DNA of 10,162 nt from Candidatus Aenigmatarchaeota archaeon (GTDB lineage Archaea > Aenigmatarchaeota > Aenigmatarchaeia > QMZP01 > QMZT01): NCBI GenBank assembly GCA_030634615.1, contig DAOWAL010000037.1, forward strand, positions 1 through 10,162, given 5' to 3'. Below, piece after piece: positions 5,233 to 10,162 of the stretch. The position numbers and the translations under genes were made by a program. How positions within the stretch are numbered: the first letter of the stretch is position 1; each line of letters begins with the position of its first letter. A model generated the notes under the pieces. It saw only the letters and a list, made by a program, of their open reading frames with translations. It did no database searches and was not told the DNA's origin.

Positions 5233-5772
5233 TCACCGATAAACTATGTCCTTTCTGACCTCGTTTGCCTTGTCTTTGCCAAGCAATGCCTTGACAATCT
5301 CAAGTGAAAATTCAATTGAAGTGCCAGGCCCTTCTGCTGTTATTACGTGTCCATCTACAATGACTTTGCCTGATCTTGGTCTTGGTATTTCTCTTTCCAT
5401 GCCCGGATATATAGTTGCCTTTCTTTCGTCAAGTATTCCCATCTTACCAAGAATGGATGGTGAAGCACATATTGCAGCTATTATCTTTTCACTATCGTTC
5501 ATGTGGTTTATTATGTCAAAAACTTTTTTGGACCTTCCAAGATTTATGTAACCAGGATTTCCGCCTGGTAGAACAACACACTCAAAATCAGCAGCTTTTA
5601 CATCATCCATTTTTATGTCGGTTATAACTTTTATGCCGGATCTACCTTCAACAATACTGGACGGAAGTCCAGCTAAAACAACATCAAGGCCTGCCCTTCT
5701 CAAAACATCTGCGGTTGCAAGTGCTTCAATTTCTTCAAAACCCTCAGCCAAAGGAATTAAAACTTTCTTCAT
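5233..5772 (-). CDS. DJ-1/PfpI family protein
   Basis: 179 residues of the class-I glutamine-amidotransferase-like fold. By comparison with human DJ-1: KGAEEMET matches EGFEEIEA with the conserved Glu at E16; the nucleophile elbow is AAICASPSIL (99-108) with the reactive cysteine C102; and EGPGTSIEF (147-155) matches RGPGTSFEF. The glycine-rich VVLPGGNPGYINL lies at 66-78. The position of DJ-1 His126 is occupied by Tyr (ATIYP), so a classical Cys-His pair is not evident. Family members act as deglycase-like enzymes, proteases or redox sensors; the exact role here is open. Start 5772 is chosen for its Shine-Dalgarno (AGGTG, 5778-5782) and the family N-terminus MKKVLIPLAEGFEE; an upstream ATG at 5793 adds seven unconserved residues. 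Confidence 0.9.
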   Translation of the reverse strand: MKKVLIPLAEGFEEIEALATADVLRRAGLDVVLAGLPSSIVEGRSGIKVITDIKMDDVKAADFECVVLPGGNPGYINLGRSKKVFDIINHMNDSEKIIAAICASPSILGKMGILDERKATIYPGMEREIPRPRSGKVIVDGHVITAEGPGTSIEFSLEIVKALLGKDKANEVRKDIVYR

Positions 5773-5803
5773 AAAATCACCTGTTTTTAACATAAATCAG
5801 GGA

Positions 5804-5811
5804 TTTATAAA
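5804..5811 (-). promoter_or_regulatory. TATA box for the DJ-1/PfpI gene
   Basis: TTTATAAA reads the same on both strands; on the minus strand it predicts transcription starting near 5781-5783, right at the Shine-Dalgarno site of the DJ-1 gene, which would leave a very short leader. Confidence 0.5.
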
Positions 5812-5845
5812 GAATCTTGATTAAAGATACATGTCCAATACGAGA

Positions 5846-5860
5846 AAACTTTTATATATC
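5846..5860 (+). promoter_or_regulatory. Promoter (BRE and TATA) of the proteasome-exosome superoperon
   Basis: AAACTTTTATATATC around 5846-5860 has purine-rich BRE-like bases followed by the TATA core TTTATATA (about 5851-5858). Predicted transcription start is near 5881, giving a leader of about 55 nt before the psmA ATG at 5936. It is separated by about 40 nt from the divergent DJ-1 TATA box. Confidence 0.65.
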
Positions 5861-5935
5861 AACGTAACATATTCATATAATTAATCAATCGAATACTGAT
5901 TGTTTAAAATATCATATTTAATTAGGAGGTTTGAT

Positions 5936-6643
5936 ATGCAAGCCATACCACAAAATAACATGGCCTACGATAGAGCCATAATTGTATTTTCACCTGACGG
6001 CAGACTCTTGCAAGTCGAATACGCAAGGCAAGCCGTTAAGAGGGGAACCACAGCCATCGGTTTAGTAGTGAAGGATGGAGTAATTTTAGGAGCTATAAAA
6101 TCTTCAGCTCCTTTAAGCGTAACTGATACATACAAAAAGATTTTTGAAGTTGATGAACATATCGGGTTGGTTGGTTCTGGTTATCTTGCCGATGCAAGAA
6201 ATCTTGTTGAAGCTGCACGAGTAAAATCACAGATAAACAGGATAACTTATGGTGAATCTATTTCCGTTAAAAGTCTTGCTAAATATTTAGCAAACCACAA
6301 GCACATGGCAACACAATATGCCGGTCTAAGACCATTCGGTGTAGGACTTCTCATTGGAGGAGCAGACGGAACAGGAGCAAATTTGTATGAAACAGATCCG
6401 TCAGGAACAATGCTGGAATGGAAAGCACAGGCAATAGGAAGAGGTGCTGACAAGGCAAAGAAAGTTCTAAAAACAAGTTACAAAGACGGAATGCCAACAA
6501 AAGACGGACTTAAGCTTCTGGTAAAAGCCCTGAAGGCAAGCGAAAAAAATGCTGACAAAGAGTGTATGGAAATTGCAATCATAAAAGAAGACGAAATAAA
6601 AAAGATTTTTGGGACAGATATTGACAAATTCTTGAAAGAATAA
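5936..6643 (+). CDS. psmA: 20S proteasome alpha subunit
   Basis: 235 residues. The N-terminal signature YDRAIIVFSPDGRLLQVEYA (11-30) followed by RQAVKRGTTAIG is diagnostic for archaeal alpha subunits; the YDR triad (11-13) sits in the gate that controls substrate entry. Later conserved parts are LADARNLVEAARVKSQINR (84-102), RPFGVGLLIGG (132-142) and the YETDPSG turn. Seven alpha subunits form each outer ring of the 20S core and dock the PAN/Cdc48 ATPases; they are not catalytic. No beta subunit is in the window. Start 5936 has a strong Shine-Dalgarno, GGAGGT (5925-5930), 5 nt ahead; an earlier in-frame start at 5900 would bury this site inside the gene. It leads the superoperon, with a 39-nt gap before SBDS. 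Confidence 0.97.
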   Translation: MQAIPQNNMAYDRAIIVFSPDGRLLQVEYARQAVKRGTTAIGLVVKDGVILGAIKSSAPLSVTDTYKKIFEVDEHIGLVGSGYLADARNLVEAARVKSQINRITYGESISVKSLAKYLANHKHMATQYAGLRPFGVGLLIGGADGTGANLYETDPSGTMLEWKAQAIGRGADKAKKVLKTSYKDGMPTKDGLKLLVKALKASEKNADKECMEIAIIKEDEIKKIFGTDIDKFLKE

Positions 6644-6656
6644 TTCCAAAAATCTA

Positions 6657-6662
6657 TTTTTT
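6657..6662 (+). terminator. T6 run between psmA and SBDS, possible partial terminator
   Basis: The 39-nt gap after psmA contains ATTTTTTAG. Archaeal RNA polymerase can release at T-runs of this length, so some transcripts could end here and leave psmA more abundant than the exosome genes. A run of six is marginal. Confidence 0.25.
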
Positions 6663-6682
6663 AGTTTTCCGGAGGTTTTACT

Positions 6683-7387
6683 ATGGTTTCTATTGAAGAT
6701 GCGGTTATAGCAAGAATTACAAGAGGCGAAGAACATTTTGAAATAATGGTCGACCCAAACAAAGCTTTGGATTTCAAACGAGGGAAAGATGATAACATAG
6801 AAAATGTCTTAGCTGTAAATGAAGTATTTAAGGATTCTAAGAAAGGCGAAAGACACGCAACAGAAGATCTACAAAAGGCATTTGGTACAACCGATGTATT
6901 CGAAATCGCAAAAAAAATTATTCTGAACGGTGAAATACAACTCACGACAGAGCAAAGAAATAAATTTATGGAAGATAAGAAAAAGGAGATAGCTTCAATA
7001 ATAGCAAGACAGGGAATTGATCCCAAAACAAAGCTTCCGCATCCGGAAACAAGAATTACAAATGCTATGAATGAAGCACGTGTACATGTTGATCCCTTTA
7101 AACCTGCAAAAGAGCAGATAAAAATTGTACTTGAAAAAATTCAGGAAATTCTGCCAATATCCCTTGAAAGGATAGAAATTGCAATTAGGGTACCAATAGA
7201 ATATGCAGGAAAAGCAAATTCTATTGTAAGGGAAATAACAAACGTGAAAAAAGAGGAATGGACATCCGATTCATGGGTGGCAGTAGTCGAAATACCTGCC
7301 GGTATGCAAAGCGATATATATGACAAATTAAATAAGCTAACGGCCGGTAAAGTTGATGTTAAAATTATAAAGGAACATAAAATATAA
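6683..7387 (+). CDS. SBDS/Sdo1 ribosome maturation protein
   Basis: 234 residues, the normal archaeal SBDS length, with the three expected domains. The N-terminal domain (about 1-85) includes VDPNKALDFKRGK and NEVFKDSKKGERHA, then LQKAFGTTDVFEIAKKIILN. A middle helical domain (about 86-160) starts with GEIQLTTEQRNK and carries LPHPETRITNAMNEARVHVD. A C-terminal ferredoxin-like domain (about 161-234) contains RVPIEYAGKANSI. The eukaryotic homologue, with the GTPase EFL1, removes eIF6 from the new 60S subunit; the archaeal one is thought to act in the same large-subunit maturation step with aIF6 and aEF2. A strong Shine-Dalgarno GGAGGT (6671-6676) lies 6 nt before the ATG. Its place between psmA and rrp4 is the usual archaeal order. 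Confidence 0.96.
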   Translation: MVSIEDAVIARITRGEEHFEIMVDPNKALDFKRGKDDNIENVLAVNEVFKDSKKGERHATEDLQKAFGTTDVFEIAKKIILNGEIQLTTEQRNKFMEDKKKEIASIIARQGIDPKTKLPHPETRITNAMNEARVHVDPFKPAKEQIKIVLEKIQEILPISLERIEIAIRVPIEYAGKANSIVREITNVKKEEWTSDSWVAVVEIPAGMQSDIYDKLNKLTAGKVDVKIIKEHKI

Positions 7388-7404
7388 ATATAGTTGGTGA
7401 AATT

Positions 7405-8121
7405 ATGGAAAAAGTTGAAGAGAAAAAAGTTGACACAAAAACAGAAGAAATGCCAAGAGAGCAAAATGACAGGAAAGTTGTTTTGCCAGGCGATAAGATA
7501 ATAGAATCAATGGATTACCTCCCCGGGAAAAACTGTTTCAGGGACGGAGATTCAGTGTATTCCAAAAGACTCGGAGTAGTCTACTACAAAGGAAGGGTAA
7601 TTGAAGTGATACCGCTTTCAGGCACTTACATGCCGGAGGCAGACGACATGGTAATAGGCACTGTTGCCGAAGTACAATACAATGGGTGGACAATTAACAT
7701 AAACGCCCCATACAAAGCATACCTTCCACTTGCAGGAGTGCGTGGTTTCATAGAACCATCAAAAACCGATATCTCGAAAATATACGGTGTCGGTGATGTG
7801 ATATACGCAAAAATATCTGAAGTAACTCCAATGAAAGATATCAGAATTTCAATGAAAGATCCAAAAACAAGAAAATTCGAAGACGGTAGAGTTGTGAAGA
7901 TATCACCTGTAAAAGTTCCAAGAGTTATTGGAAAACAGGGTTCAATGATAAATACAATAAAGGATAAAACTGGTTGCAGAATTTCTGTAGGTCAGAATGG
8001 AATGATCTGGCTTCATGGTGAAAAAGAAGATTTGGCAGCCAGAGCAATTAACGAAATTGAGGAGAAATCACAGATTTCAGGCTTAACCGATCACATATCA
8101 AAACTGTTGAGCGGGAAGTGA
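7405..8121 (+). CDS. rrp4: Exosome RNA-binding cap subunit Rrp4 (S1 and KH domains)
   Basis: 238 residues. A charged N-terminal tail of about 23 residues precedes VVLPGDKI (25-32) of the exosome N-terminal domain. An S1 domain (about 77-150) contains MVIGTVAEVQYNGWTININA and GVGDVIYAKISEV. A KH domain (about 160-225) has the RNA-gripping VPRVIGKQGSMINTI, with the GKQG loop at 176-179, and NGMIWLHG. Three copies of Rrp4 and/or Csl4 cap the Rrp41-Rrp42 ring and thread RNA into it; Rrp4 prefers A-rich RNA in the archaea studied. Start 7405 has a GGTG Shine-Dalgarno 6 nt upstream. A 17-nt gap separates it from SBDS and a 15-nt gap from rrp41. Confidence 0.97.
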   Translation: MEKVEEKKVDTKTEEMPREQNDRKVVLPGDKIIESMDYLPGKNCFRDGDSVYSKRLGVVYYKGRVIEVIPLSGTYMPEADDMVIGTVAEVQYNGWTININAPYKAYLPLAGVRGFIEPSKTDISKIYGVGDVIYAKISEVTPMKDIRISMKDPKTRKFEDGRVVKISPVKVPRVIGKQGSMINTIKDKTGCRISVGQNGMIWLHGEKEDLAARAINEIEEKSQISGLTDHISKLLSGK

Positions 8122-8136
8122 TAGGAGGAGATTTAC

Positions 8137-8826
8137 ATGAAAAGAGAAGATAACAGAAAAGCTGACGAGATGCGGCCTATCAAAATGGAAGTAGGTATTA
8201 TTAAGAAAGCTGACGGTTCTGCTATGGTAGCAATTGGAGATACAATAGCAATTGCAGCTGTTTACGGACCAAGAGAACTTAACCCAAGGCACATGCAAAA
8301 AAGCGATACAGCAATATTGCAGTGTCATTACACAATGGCACCTTTCTCAACAAAGGACAGGGTTAGGCCAGGACCATCCAGAAGGAGCAAGGAAATATCA
8401 AAGGTTACAAGAGAATCACTTGAACCGGCACTGTTCCTTAAGGAATTCCCAAAAACAACTGTTGACGTTTTCATAACAATAATGCAGGCAAATGCCGGAA
8501 CAAGGACAGCCGGTATAAATGCAGCAAGCTTAGCTTTAGCTGATGCGGGAATACAGATGCGTGACCTTGTAACATCGATTGCAGCAGGTAAAATAGGAAA
8601 AGATTATGTAATCGATCTGAAAGGCAAAGAAGAAGAAGCAACAGCATGCGACCTTCCAATAGCTTACATGCCAAGGGAGAAGAAATTTACCCTTCTTCAG
8701 ATGGACGGCGATATCACAAAAGAAGACATGTCAAAGATAATAAAACTCGCTGTCAAAGGATGTGAAGAGCTTTACGAACATCAGAGGAAAGCGTTGCTTA
8801 AAAAATGGTCAAAGGAGGGATTCTAA
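8137..8826 (+). CDS. rrp41: Exosome catalytic subunit Rrp41 (RNase PH fold), short N-terminus
   Basis: 229 residues, somewhat shorter than usual. The RNase PH fold is clear: RKADEMRPIKMEVG (7-20), AVYGPRELNPRHMQ (41-54), the RNA/phosphate-binding PSRRSKEISK (80-89), QANAGTRTAGINAASLALAD (117-136) and CDLPIAYMP (171-179). Rrp41 is the active subunit that degrades RNA 3'-to-5' with phosphate and adds A-rich tails with nucleotide diphosphates. Two oddities: the usual leader ending in RLDGR is reduced to REDNR (3-7), and the first of two metal-binding aspartates aligns with Glu (E166) while the second is kept (D172). The N-terminus cannot be extended: an in-frame TAG lies at 8122-8124, and GGAGG (about 8124-8129) fixes the start at 8137. 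The stop overlaps the rrp42 start (TAATG). Confidence 0.96.
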   Translation: MKREDNRKADEMRPIKMEVGIIKKADGSAMVAIGDTIAIAAVYGPRELNPRHMQKSDTAILQCHYTMAPFSTKDRVRPGPSRRSKEISKVTRESLEPALFLKEFPKTTVDVFITIMQANAGTRTAGINAASLALADAGIQMRDLVTSIAAGKIGKDYVIDLKGKEEEATACDLPIAYMPREKKFTLLQMDGDITKEDMSKIIKLAVKGCEELYEHQRKALLKKWSKEGF

Positions 8827-9608
8827 TGAGTTTCCAGAATAAGTACATATTCAGTCATTTTGCAAAAGGTAAAAGGCTTGACGGAAGAAAATTCGATGAA
8901 CAAAGAAAAATTGAAATAGAAACAAACGTAATACCTCAGGCAGAAGGTTCTGCTAGGGTAAAAATTGGTGACACAGAAGTCATTGCCGGTGTAAAAATGG
9001 GTATGGGAACGCCATTTCCTGATTCGCAAGAAGAAGGTGTCTTAATAGTAAATGCAGAGTTCTCACCACTTGCATCACCCGAATTTGAACTTGGTCCTCC
9101 AAGAGAAAATTCAATTGAACTTGCAAGAGTGGTCGACAGAGGCATTCGTGAATCGAAGAGCATTGACACAAAGAAACTTTGCGTTGAAAAAGGGGAAAAG
9201 GTATGGATGGTTTTTATTGACATAAATCCTATCAACCATGACGGTAATCTACTGGATGCAGCAGGTATTGCTGCAATAACAGCATTACATTCAGCAAAAA
9301 TGCCAAAGTATGATAAAAAAGAAGATAAGGTACTTTACGGCGAAGACGATAAACCACTTCCAATCAATAACATGCCAATACCAGTAACATTTGGTTTTAT
9401 TGATGGAAAAGTGATGGTCGATCCAAGAATTGAAGAAGAAAGAGCAATACAAACAAGAATAACAATTACAACAATGACAAACGGCAACATAACAGCTCTT
9501 CAGAAGGCAAGACCAGGAGCATTTACACTCGAAAGTCTTGAAGAGGCAACAGACATTTCAATAAAACTCGGGAAGGAAATAAGAAAGCTTATCAAGAAAA
9601 GCTTATAA
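8826..9608 (+). CDS. rrp42: Exosome ring subunit Rrp42 (RNase PH fold)
   Basis: 260 residues. N-terminal GKRLDGRKFDEQRKIEIE (15-32), then EGSARVKIGDTEVIAGVK, NAEFSPLASPEFELGPPREN (76-95), ELARVVDRGIRES and DINPINHDGNLLDAAGIAAI (122-141) are characteristic of archaeal Rrp42. Rrp42 pairs with Rrp41 in the alternating hexamer; it is not itself catalytic but helps bind RNA and stabilise the active site. The start at 8826 overlaps the rrp41 stop by 1 nt, and GGAGG (8814-8818), inside the rrp41 coding end, lies 7 nt ahead; the in-frame ATG at 8805 is upstream of that site and gives no conserved residues. The stop codon lies inside a TATA-like element that may drive the following genes. Confidence 0.97.
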   Translation: MSFQNKYIFSHFAKGKRLDGRKFDEQRKIEIETNVIPQAEGSARVKIGDTEVIAGVKMGMGTPFPDSQEEGVLIVNAEFSPLASPEFELGPPRENSIELARVVDRGIRESKSIDTKKLCVEKGEKVWMVFIDINPINHDGNLLDAAGIAAITALHSAKMPKYDKKEDKVLYGEDDKPLPINNMPIPVTFGFIDGKVMVDPRIEEERAIQTRITITTMTNGNITALQKARPGAFTLESLEEATDISIKLGKEIRKLIKKSL

Positions 9609-9611
9609 ACC
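9597..9611 (+). promoter_or_regulatory. Internal promoter overlapping the rrp42 stop codon
   Basis: AAAAGCTTATAAACC contains a BRE-like AAAAG and the TATA core TTATAAA (9603-9609). It predicts transcription starting near 9631-9633, some 15 nt before the rpl37ae ATG and leaving room for its Shine-Dalgarno-like GTGAT. The element closely resembles the one at 4381-4397. It would allow rpl37ae, rpoP and pfdB to be expressed apart from the exosome genes. Confidence 0.5.
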
Positions 9612-9647
9612 TAAAAACAGAAACTGTTAAAATTAAAAGTGATTACT

Positions 9648-9869
9648 ATGCCAAGGACAAAAAAAGTTGGAGCAACCGGAAGATACGGGGCAAGATACGG
9701 TAAAGGTGTAAAGAAAAGAATTATAGCAATAGAGAAAAAACAAAAAGTAAAACACAAATGCCCAGAGTGTCTTAAAAATGGATTGAAGAGAATTTCCCCT
9801 GGAATATGGACTTGCCCTAAATGCGGTCTTAAAGTCGCAGGTAAAGCATATGAACCAGGGACAAAGTAA
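9648..9869 (+). CDS. rpl37ae: Large-subunit ribosomal protein eL43 (L37Ae)
   Basis: 73 residues. The basic N-terminus MPRTKKVGATGRYGARYGKG is the eL43 signature, followed by KKRIIAIEKKQKVKHKCPEC and WTCPKCG: four cysteines in a CxxC...CxxC arrangement that holds one zinc. The C-terminus VAGKAYEPGTK also fits the family. It binds 23S rRNA in the large ribosomal subunit. A start three codons earlier (9639) is possible but MPRTKK is the common archaeal N-terminus, and AGTGATT upstream serves as a weak Shine-Dalgarno. It lies 39 nt after rrp42 and 10 nt before rpoP. Confidence 0.95.
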   Translation: MPRTKKVGATGRYGARYGKGVKKRIIAIEKKQKVKHKCPECLKNGLKRISPGIWTCPKCGLKVAGKAYEPGTK

Positions 9870-9879
9870 AGTTGATATT

Positions 9880-10038
9880 ATGACAGAAACTAAAACTCAC
9901 ATATACAAGTGCCTTAAATGCGGAAAGGACATCGAAATGGACATCAATACCACAAAAAAGGTAATATGTCGTTACTGCGGTTACAGGATACTTGAAAAGA
10001 GAAGGCCTAAGACCAAGAAAAGGGTCGAAGCAAGGTGA
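9880..10038 (+). CDS. rpoP: RNA polymerase subunit P (RpoP/Rpb12)
   Basis: 52 residues. The zinc ribbon YKCLKCGKDI (9-18) pairs with VICRYCGYRILEKRRP (28-43); CRYCGYRILEKRRP is the highly conserved Rpb12/RpoP signature, followed by a basic tail. RpoP joins the Rpb2-Rpb3-Rpb10-like assembly platform of archaeal RNA polymerase. Start 9880 gives the family length; an in-frame ATG at 9850 would overlap eL43 by 20 nt and add ten unconserved residues. Only a weak GTTGAT precedes it, so translation may be coupled to eL43 (10-nt gap). The stop codon is embedded in the next gene's Shine-Dalgarno. Confidence 0.94.
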   Translation: MTETKTHIYKCLKCGKDIEMDINTTKKVICRYCGYRILEKRRPKTKKRVEAR

Positions 10039-10042
10039 TTCT

Positions 10043-10162
10043 ATGAACAAAGAAGCAGAGCAATTACTGGGCCAAGCGCAGATTTATCAGCAACAAATAC
10101 AGAATATAATGGCTCAAAAATCTGCAATGGCAATGGAACTAAATGATATAAAAAAGGCTCTC
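10043..10162 (+). CDS. pfdB: Prefoldin beta subunit, 5' part only
   Basis: The first 40 codons, open to the right window edge. The visible part, starting MNKEAEQLLGQAQIYQQQIQ and continuing with NIMAQKSAMAMELNDIKKAL, is glutamine-rich with heptad spacing, as in the first coiled-coil helix of archaeal prefoldin beta. Prefoldin is a jellyfish-shaped chaperone of two alpha and four beta subunits that holds unfolded proteins for the thermosome. GGTGA (10034-10038), which includes the rpoP stop, lies 4 nt before the ATG. Position after rpoP in the exosome superoperon supports the call; with only 40 residues another short coiled-coil protein is not fully excluded. Confidence 0.85.
   Translation, partial: MNKEAEQLLGQAQIYQQQIQNIMAQKSAMAMELNDIKKAL

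Noticed and set aside
1..10162. CRISPR arrays, insertion sequences or phage genes
   Set aside because: No regularly spaced direct repeats, transposase, integrase or phage structural genes were seen on either strand.

Overview
The window is AT-rich archaeal chromosome. The signs are a proteasome alpha subunit, a three-gene RNA exosome set (Rrp4, Rrp41, Rrp42), an SBDS homologue, ribosomal protein eL43 (L37Ae), the RNA polymerase subunit RpoP, a prefoldin beta subunit, TATA/BRE-type promoters, and a tRNA gene with no encoded CCA. The lineage cannot be fixed from sequence alone; a euryarchaeal or DPANN-like organism would fit.

Layout. (1) Positions 1-3340, minus strand, read right to left: an EamA-type transporter, a HerA-like DNA-translocating ATPase and a RimK-like ATP-grasp enzyme cut by the window edge. 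They are tightly packed (14-nt gap, then an ATGA overlap) and probably form one operon. (2) A 34-nt gap at 3341-3374 carries back-to-back promoters whose predicted TATA boxes interleave; the XTP/dITP pyrophosphatase gene leaves it rightwards. That gene converges on, and overlaps by 15 nt, a minus-strand PPC/DUF296 gene. (3) Positions 4380-4976 hold a small toxin-antitoxin module (AbrB-type antitoxin, RelE/ParE-type toxin, no gap between them). A 34-bp near-perfect palindrome lies between its TATA box and the antitoxin start. A second perfect palindrome covers the start codon of the neighbouring PPC gene. (4) A minus-strand tRNA-Arg(UCG) gene, then a minus-strand DJ-1/PfpI gene. (5) From 5846 to the right edge: the archaeal proteasome-exosome superoperon, psmA - SBDS - rrp4 - rrp41 - rrp42 - rpl37ae - rpoP - pfdB (partial), with mostly good Shine-Dalgarno sites, gaps of 4-39 nt and one 1-nt overlap.

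How the genes work together. The right half couples protein destruction (proteasome), 3'-to-5' RNA decay and tailing (exosome), 60S/50S subunit maturation (SBDS), a large-subunit ribosomal protein, a polymerase subunit and a chaperone. This is a well-known archaeal linkage. In this copy RpoP is followed directly by prefoldin beta, and the segment upstream of psmA is occupied by a DJ-1 gene and a tRNA. A strong internal TATA box overlaps the rrp42 stop codon, so the last three genes may also be made separately. The left half is mixed housekeeping (DNA translocation, nucleotide-pool cleaning, transport).

I found no wholly new system. The best leads are the two palindromes around the toxin-antitoxin module, a Glu in place of a conserved catalytic Asp of Rrp41 together with a shortened Rrp41 N-terminus, and a HerA relative with an unusual C-terminal extension built around two copies of a YPxW motif.
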